From: Mariniphaga sp964559175
GTDB lineage: Bacteria > Bacteroidota > Bacteroidia > Bacteroidales > Prolixibacteraceae
Reading direction: 5' to 3'
Assembly (NCBI GenBank): GCA_964559175.1
Contig: CAZLGT010000012.1
Location: 1-64,000 of the forward strand
DNA: 64,000 nucleotides
The notes under the pieces are model-generated. The model had not been told where the DNA came from. It searched no databases and saw only the letters and a list, made by a program, of their open reading frames with translations. The translations under genes were made by a program, and so were the position numbers. This document shows positions 8,174 through 17,019 of this stretch, one piece after another (within the stretch, counting starts at the first letter, position 1; the number at the start of each line of letters is the position of its first letter).

Positions 8174-11100
8174 ATGATACGCAAAATTCACTTTATGGTC
8201 TGGTTGCTTCTGGCGGCAATATTGACCTCGGCACAGCCGAAAAACTTTGAAAATCCGCGTTTTGTTTCCGAAAACAAGCTGGAACCGCGCAGTACCTTTT
8301 ATCCGTTTACAACCGAAGAGCAGGCGTTAAACGGAGACCGTGACCAGTCTCCCTGGCTGAAATTCCTGAACGGCGACTGGAAATTCCACTTCTCGCCCGA
8401 CACGGCTTCGGTGCCTTCCGGGTTTTACCGGGAAAGCTATGCCGTTAGCTCGTGGGACAATATCGACGTGCCCTCGTGCTGGGAAATGCGGGGTTACGGA
8501 ACACCCATTTACACCAACGTGGTGTATCCGTTTCCGGTGAATCCGCCCTACATCGACCGTGAAAATCCGGTGGGCATTTATGTGAAGGAGTTTACGGTTC
8601 CCGAAGAGTGGGCCAACCAGGAGGTTATCCTTCATTTTGGCGGGGTCAGTTCGGCTTTCAACCTCTGGGTAAACGGCAAAAGTGCCGGCTACAGTCAGGA
8701 CAGCCGCCTGCCTGCCGAATTCAACATCACCGAATTACTGAAAACCGGCAGCAACCGCGTTACCGTGCAGGTGTACCGCTGGAGCGACGGTAGTTATCTC
8801 GAAGACCAGGACCACTGGCGCATGAGTGGCCTTCACCGCGAAGTATTCCTTATGGCCCGTCCGAAAGTGCACATCGAAGATTTTGCCGTGCGCACCCGGT
8901 TCGACGACAACTACCAGCATGCATGGCTGCAGGTGCGCCCTGCGTTGGCAAACAGTAACAAAACCAATCTGGAAGGCTGGACCGTGGAAGCCCGCCTGTA
9001 CGATGCCAACCGGCAGGAGGTGCTGGAACAACCTTTATCGGTGCCTGCCAGCCGCATGTATCGCGAAGGCTATCCACAGCGCGACAGACCTTATTTTGCC
9101 ATTATGGAAACGCTGATAGAAAATCCCCGGCAATGGTCAGCCGAAGACCCGTACCTTTACACCCTTTCCATAAGCCTGAAAAATGCGAATGGCGAAGTGG
9201 AAGAAGCCGTTTCAACCAAAGTCGGTTTCCGCGAAGTGGAATTGAACAACGGGCGTTTGCTTGTAAATGGCCGCGAGGTGAAACTGAAAGGTGTAAACCG
9301 GCACGACCACAGCCAGCTCAACGGCAAAACCGTTACCCGCCAGGAGATGCTCAACGATGTGTTGCTGATGAAACAATTTAACATCAATGCCGTACGAACC
9401 TCGCACTACCCCAACGACCCGTATTTTTACGAGCTGTGCGATGAATACGGACTATATGTGATGGACGAAGCCAACATCGAGACCCACGGTGTGGGCGGCT
9501 ATTTTGCCAACCAAACCGACTGGGCTTATGCTTTCCTCGACCGGGTAATCCGCATGGTAGAGCGAAATAAAAATCATCCATCCATCATCTCGTGGTCACT
9601 GGGCAATGAGTCGGGCACCGGACCCAACCATGCAGCAGCAGCGGCATGGACCAAAGAATTCGACCCCACACGATTCATTCACTACGAAGGCGCCCAGGGC
9701 AACCACGAACATCCCGCTTACATTAAACCCGGCTCCGACAGGCGTGCTGCATTTATGGCCAATCCCACCGACCCGTATTACGTGGATGTGCTCAGCCGCA
9801 TGTACCCCAGTCCGTCGCAGCTGGAAGGACTGGCCATCAGTCCATACATTCACCGGCCTGTTGTGGTATGCGAATACGCCCATGCCATGGGAAATTCGGT
9901 GGGTAACCTGAAAGAATACTGGGACATCATCCGCAAGTATCCGAACCTGATTGGCGCCTACATCTGGGACTGGATGGACCAGGGCCTGTTGCAGACCGAT
10001 GAAAGCGGGCGTGAATTCTGGGCTTATGGCGGCGACTTTGGCGACACACCCAACGACGGCAATTTCTGCATCAACGGCATTGTTTCGCCCGACCAAACGC
10101 CACAACCTGCCATGTGGGAAGTGAAAAAAATCTTTCAGGATGTGGTTACCACCCTGCGTAATAAAAACAGTTTTACAGTGAACGTGCTGAACCGGCACGC
10201 CCACAGCGATCTCTCGCACCTGGAACTGCACTGGAAACTGCTGGCCAGTGGCGAAACCGTTCAGTCCGGCACGGAAACCATCCCACCTGTTCTGCCCGGC
10301 TCCAGTGTAGATATTCCACTCAGTGTCAGGTCGTTTCAGCCGGCTGCTGAAAAAGAATACGTGCTGGAAGTATCTTATCGTTTGAAAAACGAAACTTTAT
10401 GGGCGCCCAAAGGTTTTGAAATGGCCTGGGATCAGATAATGATTCAGGAAGCCTCAACTGTGACGGGCATTGAACCGGCCGGCAGCCTGTCGGTTGAAAA
10501 CCTGGAAGACGGTGTAAAAGTTTCCGGAAGACGGTTTTCTGCCACCTTCAGTAAATCAAAAGGTGCTATGGTTTCGTTTGTAACCAACGGAACCGAAATG
10601 CTGCAGGAACCGCTTCAGCCCAATTTCTGGCGCATACCCACCGACAACGACATGGCCGGAGGCAATCGTGTTTTCCAGTCCATGCGGGTTTGGAAAGAAG
10701 CTGCCAAAAACTTGAAACTAGCCGCCTGGAACGTTTCTGAAGCAGAAGGTTTGACAACAATCACTGCCCGGTATAAGTTGCCTGTTGAGGAAAGCACCCT
10801 GGAACTAACCTACAAAATTTCAGGAAACGGACAGGTGCAGGTTGACATGAAAGTAGAAAAAGGAGGAGACACACCGCCAATGCCGCGACTGGGTATGCAG
10901 GCTGCTGTATCCAATAAATTTACCGATGCTGAATTTTACGGGAAAGGCCCTCACGAATCGTACTGGGACCGTAAGGAAGGCGCTCGTCTCGGACTTTTCA
11001 ACATGCCGGTATCCGAGCTGCCATACCTCTATGTGAGGCCGCAGGAAAACGGGAACCGCAGCGATGTGCGCCGGCTGAAACTCACGGGAGGCAGAGAGCA

Positions 11101-11344
11101 AATCTCCGTTACCGGTATTTCAGCCTTCGATTTTTCGGTTTGGCCGTGGTCGCCCGAAAACCTGGAAGCTGCCACTCACATCAACAATTTGGAAACCAGA
11201 GATATGCTCACACTGAACATCGACTACAAACAGATGGGACTTGGCGGCGACGATTCCTGGTCGGCACAGGCGGCAGCCCACCCGCAGTATCGGTTATCGG
11301 ATGACATGTACAAGTTTTCGTATATTCTGAATTTGATGCAATAG
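8174..11344 (+). CDS. Exported GH2 beta-galactosidase (LacZ-like)
   Basis: Enzyme of 1056 residues predicted to release beta-linked galactose. After an N-terminal signal peptide come a GH2 sugar-binding domain (about 40-225), an immunoglobulin-like domain (about 225-340), the TIM-barrel catalytic domain (about 340-630), a linker domain and the C-terminal beta-galactosidase small-chain domain (about 760-1050). E479 in SLGNESGTG is the predicted acid/base and E567 in VCEYAHAMGNS the nucleophile. The five-domain order is that of full-length LacZ enzymes, but the signal peptide places it outside the cytoplasm. It follows the sulfatase by 31 bases. Confidence 0.94.
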   Translation: MIRKIHFMVWLLLAAILTSAQPKNFENPRFVSENKLEPRSTFYPFTTEEQALNGDRDQSPWLKFLNGDWKFHFSPDTASVPSGFYRESYAVSSWDNIDVPSCWEMRGYGTPIYTNVVYPFPVNPPYIDRENPVGIYVKEFTVPEEWANQEVILHFGGVSSAFNLWVNGKSAGYSQDSRLPAEFNITELLKTGSNRVTVQVYRWSDGSYLEDQDHWRMSGLHREVFLMARPKVHIEDFAVRTRFDDNYQHAWLQVRPALANSNKTNLEGWTVEARLYDANRQEVLEQPLSVPASRMYREGYPQRDRPYFAIMETLIENPRQWSAEDPYLYTLSISLKNANGEVEEAVSTKVGFREVELNNGRLLVNGREVKLKGVNRHDHSQLNGKTVTRQEMLNDVLLMKQFNINAVRTSHYPNDPYFYELCDEYGLYVMDEANIETHGVGGYFANQTDWAYAFLDRVIRMVERNKNHPSIISWSLGNESGTGPNHAAAAAWTKEFDPTRFIHYEGAQGNHEHPAYIKPGSDRRAAFMANPTDPYYVDVLSRMYPSPSQLEGLAISPYIHRPVVVCEYAHAMGNSVGNLKEYWDIIRKYPNLIGAYIWDWMDQGLLQTDESGREFWAYGGDFGDTPNDGNFCINGIVSPDQTPQPAMWEVKKIFQDVVTTLRNKNSFTVNVLNRHAHSDLSHLELHWKLLASGETVQSGTETIPPVLPGSSVDIPLSVRSFQPAAEKEYVLEVSYRLKNETLWAPKGFEMAWDQIMIQEASTVTGIEPAGSLSVENLEDGVKVSGRRFSATFSKSKGAMVSFVTNGTEMLQEPLQPNFWRIPTDNDMAGGNRVFQSMRVWKEAAKNLKLAAWNVSEAEGLTTITARYKLPVEESTLELTYKISGNGQVQVDMKVEKGGDTPPMPRLGMQAAVSNKFTDAEFYGKGPHESYWDRKEGARLGLFNMPVSELPYLYVRPQENGNRSDVRRLKLTGGREQISVTGISAFDFSVWPWSPENLEAATHINNLETRDMLTLNIDYKQMGLGGDDSWSAQAAAHPQYRLSDDMYKFSYILNLMQ

Positions 11345-11455
11345 CATTCTTTTACGAAAACTTTTGAAATCATTTCTTTTTAGAAGAGTTTTCACTATTT
11401 TGTGATGTTCGATAAAAATTGAAAAATTCAAATTAATTCACATAAAGACAAAAAT

Positions 11456-12292
11456 ATGAAACATCTGTCAACACTTTTCATTGCCTTTTTGGCATTCGTA
11501 AGCTCACTTTCTGTTCAAAGCCAGGAACGCCCCGGCGAACAGCCGCCGCCTGAAACCGGCGAATCCTTCAAAGTAGGGATGGCCGGTTATTCGTTTGTGC
11601 GTTTCGACCTCGACAAAACACTGGAAACCATGGAAAAAGCTGATTTGCACTACTTGTGCATCAAAGACTTTCACCTGCCTTTTAACAGCACCGATCAGGA
11701 AATTACCGACTTTCATACCAAACTGAAAGCCAAAGGAATTACCGGTTATGCTGTAGGACCCATTTACATGAAAACCGAAGAAGAGGTTGACCGCGCATTT
11801 GATTATGCCAAACGGGTGGGTGTAAAACTGATTGTAGGCGTTCCCAATTACGAACTGCTGCCTTATGTGGACAAAAAAGTGAAGGAATACGACTTTCACT
11901 ATGCCATCCATAATCACGGCCCCGACATTGAACTTTATCCGGATGCCGACGATATTTGGGAGAATGTAAAAGGCCTCGACCCGCGCATCGGCATGTGTCT
12001 CGATATTGGCCACAACATCAGAAATGGTAAAGACCCTGTGGCCGACCTGAAAAAATACCACTCCCGTGTGTTCGACATTCACATTAAGGACGTTACAGCC
12101 GACACGAAGGCAGGTTATTCTGTGGAAATCGGCCGCGGGATCATTGACATTCCGGCATTTGTAAACATGTTACGTGAAGTGAACTATACCGGCGTTTGCA
12201 GCCTGGAGCACGAAAAAAACATGGACAACCCGTTTATGGGAATTGCCGAATCGATTGGCTATTTCAGAGGAGTGATTTCAGCTACAAAATAG
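11456..12292 (+). CDS. Exported sugar phosphate isomerase/epimerase-like TIM-barrel protein
   Basis: A protein of 278 residues with a signal peptide (cleavage near SVQSQE) and an AP-endonuclease-2-like TIM barrel. Conserved features include the NHGPD segment, CLDIGHN, DIHIKD and a late SLEHEK. These His, Asp and Glu residues normally bind a divalent metal. Exported members occur widely in Bacteroidota glycan loci, and some act on 3-keto sugars rather than phosphorylated sugars; its substrate here is unknown. It lies between the beta-galactosidase and the second sulfatase, 21 bases from the latter. Confidence 0.85.
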   Translation: MKHLSTLFIAFLAFVSSLSVQSQERPGEQPPPETGESFKVGMAGYSFVRFDLDKTLETMEKADLHYLCIKDFHLPFNSTDQEITDFHTKLKAKGITGYAVGPIYMKTEEEVDRAFDYAKRVGVKLIVGVPNYELLPYVDKKVKEYDFHYAIHNHGPDIELYPDADDIWENVKGLDPRIGMCLDIGHNIRNGKDPVADLKKYHSRVFDIHIKDVTADTKAGYSVEIGRGIIDIPAFVNMLREVNYTGVCSLEHEKNMDNPFMGIAESIGYFRGVISATK

Positions 12293-12313
12293 TTTTAAGA
12301 ATCTGAAACTGTT

Positions 12314-13732
12314 ATGAGAACCGTCTTTTCCTCTTTTTTAATCCTGGCACTACTCCTTTCTTCCTGTTCCGAAAAAAAAGAAACACACACCAACTTTGTC
12401 CTTATCTACCTCGACGATATGGGTTATGGCGACCTCACACAAACCGGCGCCATTGGTTACGAAACTCCCAACCTGGATCAGATGGCTTCCCAGGGCTTGC
12501 TGTTCACACGCTATTACGCACCACAGGCGGTTTGCAGTGCGTCGCGGGCCGGACTGCTCACGGGATGTTATCCCAACCGGATTGGTTTTTCAGGAGCACT
12601 GAGCCATGCGTCAAAAACAGGAATTTCTGCCGATGAAGAAACACTTGCCGAAGTGTTGAAAAAGAAAGGCTATGCCACAGCTATTTACGGAAAGTGGCAT
12701 TTGGGCGTTCAGGATAAATTCCTTCCAACCCGCCACGGATTCGATGAATTTTACGGCATCCCTTACTCCAACGATATGTGGCCTTACCATCCCCGCGGCC
12801 CGGGCGCTTTCCCCGATTTGCCCCTGTTCGAAAATGAAACCATAGTGAATCCGGCAGTGACACCAGACGATCAGAAAAAATTCACCACTGAATTCACCGA
12901 ACGTACCATTTCGTTTATAAAAAAGAATACCGAAAACCCGTTTTTCGTTTACCTGGCCCATCCCATGCCACATGTGCCGCTGTTTGTTTCCGAAAAATTT
13001 GAAGGAAAATCGGAACAAGGCCTTTACGGCGATGTGATGATGGAACTCGACTGGAGTGTAGGGCAGGTTATTAAAACGTTGAAAGAAAATGATTTGGAAG
13101 AAAATACACTGGTTATTTTTACTTCCGATAACGGCCCCTGGCTCAATTACGGCAACCATGCCGGAAACACAGGCGGCCTGCGCGAAGGGAAAGGCACCTC
13201 ATTCGAAGGTGGTCAGCGTGTTCCCTGCCTCATGTACTGGAAAGGAACCATTTCGCCCGGAACAGTAAACAATAACCTGATTGCCGGAATTGATATTCTG
13301 CCAACGCTGGCTGAAATCGCAAATGCCCCTCTGCCGGAAAAGAAAATCGACGGAGTAAACATTCTCCCGTTAATTAAAGGTGAAGATGTGGACCCGCCCC
13401 GCAAATCATTCTGGTACTATTACCGGCAGAACAGTCTGGAAGCGGTTCAGGACGGTTACTGGAAACTGGTTTTTCCCCACCAGGGCCGTACGTATGTTGG
13501 ATTTGAACCCGGCTATGACGGCCAGCCCGGCAGGGTAAACGAAAACTTCCCGCACGAAGGAGGGCTGTACGACCTGCGTCGCGACCCGGGAGAACAATAT
13601 AACCTGCTGGAACAATACCCGGAAATTGTGGAAAGACTGGAAAAAGTGGCTGATGAAGCCCGCAATGAATTGGGGGACAACCTGACCGGTAATCCGGGAA
13701 AAAACCGCCGGGAACCCGGAATAATCGAATAA
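12314..13732 (+). CDS. Exported S1-family arylsulfatase (CSASR type)
   Basis: Sulfatase of 472 residues. The lipoprotein signal ends at C18 (LLLSSC). C74 in AVCSASRAGLLTG is the formylglycine precursor, with Ala in the position where the first sulfatase has Pro. D34/D35 (YLDDMGYGD) and TSDNG are predicted calcium ligands; GKWHLG and HPMPH are further active-site segments. It resembles arylsulfatase A/GalNAc sulfatase-like members, but the sulfate position it attacks cannot be read from the sequence. It ends the glycan cluster; the hairpin at 13746-13767 follows. Confidence 0.92.
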   Translation: MRTVFSSFLILALLLSSCSEKKETHTNFVLIYLDDMGYGDLTQTGAIGYETPNLDQMASQGLLFTRYYAPQAVCSASRAGLLTGCYPNRIGFSGALSHASKTGISADEETLAEVLKKKGYATAIYGKWHLGVQDKFLPTRHGFDEFYGIPYSNDMWPYHPRGPGAFPDLPLFENETIVNPAVTPDDQKKFTTEFTERTISFIKKNTENPFFVYLAHPMPHVPLFVSEKFEGKSEQGLYGDVMMELDWSVGQVIKTLKENDLEENTLVIFTSDNGPWLNYGNHAGNTGGLREGKGTSFEGGQRVPCLMYWKGTISPGTVNNNLIAGIDILPTLAEIANAPLPEKKIDGVNILPLIKGEDVDPPRKSFWYYYRQNSLEAVQDGYWKLVFPHQGRTYVGFEPGYDGQPGRVNENFPHEGGLYDLRRDPGEQYNLLEQYPEIVERLEKVADEARNELGDNLTGNPGKNRREPGIIE

Positions 13733-13745
13733 AAAAACAAAAAAA

Positions 13746-13767
13746 AATCCCGCCAATTGGCGGGATT
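13746..13767. terminator. Bidirectional terminator between sulfatase and cold-shock gene
   Basis: Perfect 9-bp stem AATCCCGCC / GGCGGGATT with an AATT loop. An A-run lies to its left and GCTTTT to its right. It separates two convergent genes and can serve both. Confidence 0.85.
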
Positions 13768-13799
13768 GCTTTTAAATGACATAAATATTTTCAGCCGGC

Positions 13800-13991
13800 C
13801 TAAGCCAGTTTAACATTGACTGCATTTAACCCTTTTCTTCCTTCTTCCAGTTCAAAAGTAACTTCATCGTCTTCGCGAATGTTGTCTTTTAATCCGTTTG
13901 AGTGAACGAAATACTCTTTGTCTGAATCGGAATCTTTAATAAAACCAAAACCTTTGGCTTCATTAAAAAACTTTACTGTTCCTTTATACAT
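13800..13991 (-). CDS. Cold-shock domain protein, CspA family
   Basis: Nucleic-acid-binding protein of 63 residues. It starts MYKGTVKFFNEAKGFGFI, with the RNP1-like GFGFI motif; RNP2 reads EYFVHSNG. It is slightly shorter than the usual 65-70 residues. The ATG at 13991 is chosen because the family begins right at this Met. Such proteins act as RNA chaperones, at low temperature or in normal growth. The gene is monocistronic and ends at the 13746-13767 hairpin. Confidence 0.92.
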   Translation of the reverse strand: MYKGTVKFFNEAKGFGFIKDSDSDKEYFVHSNGLKDNIREDDEVTFELEEGRKGLNAVNVKLA

Positions 13992-14064
13992 AACTTGAAT
14001 TTTAAAATATTGCGCTAAGGTACGAATAAAAATGTGAAAATTACTGTTTTTCAAATATTTAATG

Positions 14065-14072
14065 TATATTTG
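14065..14072 (+). promoter_or_regulatory. Bacteroidota -7 element upstream of the small protein gene
   Basis: TATATTTG is an exact TAnnTTTG match on the plus strand, about 125 bases upstream of the ATG at 14198. A clear TTTG -33 element is not visible. Confidence 0.4.
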
Positions 14073-14197
14073 TACAAATCGGTGGTTTACACCGGTAATC
14101 TGACAAAAAATCTATCTCTTTATCCGTGAACAAACTTAAAAATTGCATTGGTGGCAATGCATGTTATTTTATTAACTATAAATGAAAGATTTAAGAT

Positions 14198-14356
14198 ATG
14201 TTTGACAAAAAGCAACACAATTTCAAGTCGCCCGATGTAAGAAAAATGCAGGAAGTAATCATTAATGCAAGGACCCGCATTTATGTGGAAGCCGGCGTTG
14301 ACCCGGAAAAAGCCAAAGAACGGTACCTGGAGCGGCTGGAAGCCAGAAGGCCATAA
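14198..14356 (+). CDS. Small basic protein of 52 residues, unknown function
   Basis: A complete small gene (ATG 14198, TAA 14354-14356) encoding a highly charged 52-residue protein beginning MFDKKQHNFKSPDVRKM and ending LERLEARRP. It has no signal peptide or membrane segment. The middle (RTRIYVEAGVDPEKAKERY) is predicted helical. Codon use and composition look like real protein, it is followed closely by its own stop and a non-coding gap, and a promoter element lies upstream. I do not recognise a named family. Function is unknown. Confidence 0.6.
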   Translation: MFDKKQHNFKSPDVRKMQEVIINARTRIYVEAGVDPEKAKERYLERLEARRP

Positions 14357-14413
14357 AAGGAAAAACCAGCTTCATTCAAAAAAAATTCACCCGGAAAACG
14401 AAACGCAGGGCGG

Positions 14414-15331
14414 TCATTGAACCGCCTTTCGTATTTTTCCGACACTCATTTTTCCGGAATAAACCACCAGAGAATATTTTAACACCAGCGGAACCGACGA
14501 AAGCACCGGTACGGTTCCATTGCCGGGAAAAACTGCATTTTGCATGCTGTTTTTGTTTCGTAGAATCCAGGATTGGGGATAGCCGGGGTTGGAGGGATGA
14601 TCGATGATAACGATTCCTGCTTTTTTTCCATCCTTTCCCATGCTTCCGGATACGTTAATGAAACCGGGCGATTGCACGTCCGTATTTTGAGGTTCGACGT
14701 TCCCCCCGGGTCCTGTAAATGCAACATCATCGGGCAGTACCATTCGCACCGAAAAACCACTGTATCCTTTTTCGTCTTCCGAACCGCCAATGGAAAGGCC
14801 TTTTTCCAGCGCCAGCAGACTGATTTCAAAATCAATCCGGCGGTAGTTTTTTGTTTTGGGGTGTATAGTAATGGCCGTGGTTTCCTCCATGTAAGCCACC
14901 TTTTGCCCGTGCCTTTTCCACTGGTCCGAAAACCAGTTCACTTTGGTTTTCAGCAGCGCTGAACCATCTTTCTGCGCCCAAAACTCAATGTCGGCCACCT
15001 TCTGGTCGAAGTCCTTAATTTCCCAGGAATCGCCAATTCGTTTGCCGTCGATCCACACCTGGTGCCACGCCCAGAAAATGCCGCGGTGGTGCTTGTGGTC
15101 GATGGGGAAATCTTCGGTCAAAACAGCTCCGTCAACTCCCCACAGCGGATGGATATAATTGCAGCGTTCGTATTTGCCTTCGTAACTTCTCGGTTCGGTC
15201 TGGTAAAACAGCACCTTCTCCCCTTTTTCCACGAAAAGCAGTCCGCCCTCCTGCTTTTGCATGGTAACCTGGGCATACAGACTCCTCGAAATCAGCAAAA
15301 TAAACAATGCAGGTATCGCGATTTGTTTCAT
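14414..15331 (-). CDS. Exported DUF6807 (PmoA-like) protein
   Basis: Protein of 305 residues with an N-terminal signal peptide (cleavage near LYAQ). It belongs to the DUF6807 family, often labelled 'methane oxygenase PmoA' although it is unrelated to real methane monooxygenase. The family motif is clear: IHPLWG, then FPIDHKHHRGIFWAWHQVW, whose clustered histidines suggest a metal or sugar site. Family members accompany Gfo/Idh/MocA enzymes in sugar operons; such an operon lies at 24188-29144. The biochemical role is not established. A palindromic hairpin lies upstream at 15409-15428. Confidence 0.85.
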   Translation of the reverse strand: MKQIAIPALFILLISRSLYAQVTMQKQEGGLLFVEKGEKVLFYQTEPRSYEGKYERCNYIHPLWGVDGAVLTEDFPIDHKHHRGIFWAWHQVWIDGKRIGDSWEIKDFDQKVADIEFWAQKDGSALLKTKVNWFSDQWKRHGQKVAYMEETTAITIHPKTKNYRRIDFEISLLALEKGLSIGGSEDEKGYSGFSVRMVLPDDVAFTGPGGNVEPQNTDVQSPGFINVSGSMGKDGKKAGIVIIDHPSNPGYPQSWILRNKNSMQNAVFPGNGTVPVLSSVPLVLKYSLVVYSGKMSVGKIRKAVQ

Positions 15332-15408
15332 AGGTTTTTATCTTATTTAAAAAAGTTTGATAAAACTAACTTTTGTGGCTAAAACCGAAAGTATTACAGG
15401 GGGTTTTG

Positions 15409-15428
15409 CCCCCGGCTTCAGCCGGGGG
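15409..15428. repeat. GC-rich perfect hairpin, REP-like or terminator
   Basis: CCCCCGGC-TTCA-GCCGGGGG forms a perfect 8-bp stem in the 200-base gap between two minus-strand genes. It may be a dispersed extragenic palindrome or a terminator of the upstream esterase gene. There is no good T-run after it on the minus strand, which favours a REP-like element. Confidence 0.6.
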
Positions 15429-15531
15429 TTCAAATTAAGGAAAAGGGAAAAGGCTTTAGCCGTTAATTTTATCACACTCATTTTATTCAATTCATAATTT
15501 TCGAATATAAAAAAAACAGATGTGATTCATG

Positions 15532-16812
15532 TCACTTCAGCAATTTCTCATACAGCCATTTGTTTTTCTGTTCCTGCTGCTCCGGAAACGTCCAGTGCGC
15601 GGTTTCCTGAAACAGATGCAGTTCTTTTGGTGCGCTGATGACATTATAAGCCGCATGCATCGAGGTGGGCGGACACACATTGTCGTTGTAGCCCCAACTG
15701 TACCAGCCCGGCACTTTTACAAAACGGGCAAAATTTACCACATCGAAATATTTTGAAGTTTCCACCTTTTCGGATTTGTTGGAAAATCCGTCGCGGAACA
15801 TGTGCGGCCAGCCACCCGCCCTGCCGTGCAAATAGCCGGTTAAGTCGGAAAGTGCCGGGAAAAACGCTGCCAGATAACCGATGCGGTCATCGAGACCAGC
15901 GGTGATGATGGAGAGCGCTCCGCCCTGGCTCCCGCCGGTAACGGCAATATCTTCTCCGTTAAAACTGTCGAGCGATTCGATAAAATCCACCGCCCGCACA
16001 CAGCCGAGGTAAACGCGTTTGAAATAGTAGTTGTCTTTATCGTCGAGGTTGGTCACCCAGTAATTGTCGAGCGCACCGTAGCGCAAATTGTCGTAAACGC
16101 CCTGCTCGAGGTTCACCGGAATACCGTGAATACCCATCTGGAAGGTGATGATCCCTTTTTCGGCACTCCACGGGTCGCCGTAGTAAGGACGCATGCCAGC
16201 GCCCGGCACATGCAGGATGGCCGGGTATTTTCCATCGGCTTTTGGCTTGCTCAGAATGCCGTAAATTTTCCCTTTAATGTTGTCGATGCTCACATGATAC
16301 ACATCCACCTTGTCGGTGCATCGTTCGGGCATCAGCGTCAAAACCGGTTTTATTGGCACTTTGGCCAGTTCGGCTTTGGCTTCTTTCCAAAACAGCTCAA
16401 AATCGGGCGGCAGTGTGGTGGTCGGTTCAATTTCGTCGGGCGAAAACCCGGCCGTGGCATACGATGAATACGTTTTGCCGTCCACCTCCACCGAGGCATG
16501 GCACCGCAAAAAGCCGGCATCCCTGAAACGGTTGGCTTTTACTGAGGCCACGCCTTTTTTCAGCGTTACCGTTCCCTCTTCCCAATCCTCCATTTTTTCG
16601 GGATTGATGCGGTAATTCACTTCGATGTCGTCGAGCGGCACGTTGTTTTGCAACACGGTAATCTGAAATTCGGCGCGGTCGCCTTTTTCGTAGGTCCAGT
16701 CGGCCCGGTCGGGCGCAACGATTACCAGAACCAGTTGCCTGGCAGGTTGGCCGGCAGTCTGGAGAAAAATTCCTGCAGCAAGCAGGAGCAAAAAAGTAAA
16801 TCTGAGTTTCAT
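15532..16812 (-). CDS. Exported acetyl xylan esterase-like hydrolase (CE7/AXE1 type)
   Basis: Alpha/beta hydrolase of 426 residues with a signal peptide. A beta-rich N-terminal region of about 125 residues precedes the hydrolase domain. The nucleophile is S295 in TGGSQGGAL. The acid is expected in GYNDNVCPPTS and the histidine in ETAHWTFPEQ near the C-terminus, as in CE7 esterases. Such enzymes deacetylate xylo-oligosaccharides and other acetylated sugars. The enzyme class is well supported; the substrate is inference. It is upstream of DUF6807 in the same direction, 200 bases apart. Confidence 0.85.
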   Translation of the reverse strand: MKLRFTFLLLLAAGIFLQTAGQPARQLVLVIVAPDRADWTYEKGDRAEFQITVLQNNVPLDDIEVNYRINPEKMEDWEEGTVTLKKGVASVKANRFRDAGFLRCHASVEVDGKTYSSYATAGFSPDEIEPTTTLPPDFELFWKEAKAELAKVPIKPVLTLMPERCTDKVDVYHVSIDNIKGKIYGILSKPKADGKYPAILHVPGAGMRPYYGDPWSAEKGIITFQMGIHGIPVNLEQGVYDNLRYGALDNYWVTNLDDKDNYYFKRVYLGCVRAVDFIESLDSFNGEDIAVTGGSQGGALSIITAGLDDRIGYLAAFFPALSDLTGYLHGRAGGWPHMFRDGFSNKSEKVETSKYFDVVNFARFVKVPGWYSWGYNDNVCPPTSMHAAYNVISAPKELHLFQETAHWTFPEQQEQKNKWLYEKLLK

Positions 16813-16860
16813 TCTTTTAATATTTAGTTAATTCCTATTCAGTAAATCCGGTTAAAAATT

Positions 16861-16918
16861 GGCACGGATTGCTCCCGATCACGATAACTATCGGTATTAT
16901 CGGGACGCGCCAGCGGGG
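16861..16918 (+). repeat. REP-like palindromic element, copy 1
   Basis: Begins GGCACGGATT and ends CGCGCCAGCGGGG. The interior folds through CCCGAT / ATCGGG and contains GATAACTATC. The two ends are shared with the element at 17761-17789, exactly 900 bases away in the same orientation. Such repeats are typical of dispersed extragenic palindromes in Bacteroidota. Confidence 0.6.
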
Positions 16919-17019
16919 ATAGCAAATAAGTCTTACTGCCCCATTATTACCCATTTTTTTTTAGTCAAGTTTCTGATAGTCTTTTTCTTAATCTTCAACA
17001 GGCACATTCTGTTGCCCCA

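Noticed and set aside
9596..10231. Open frame of 211 codons on the minus strand inside the beta-galactosidase gene
   Set aside because: Shadow of a GC-richer coding region with strong GH2 motifs in the other strand.
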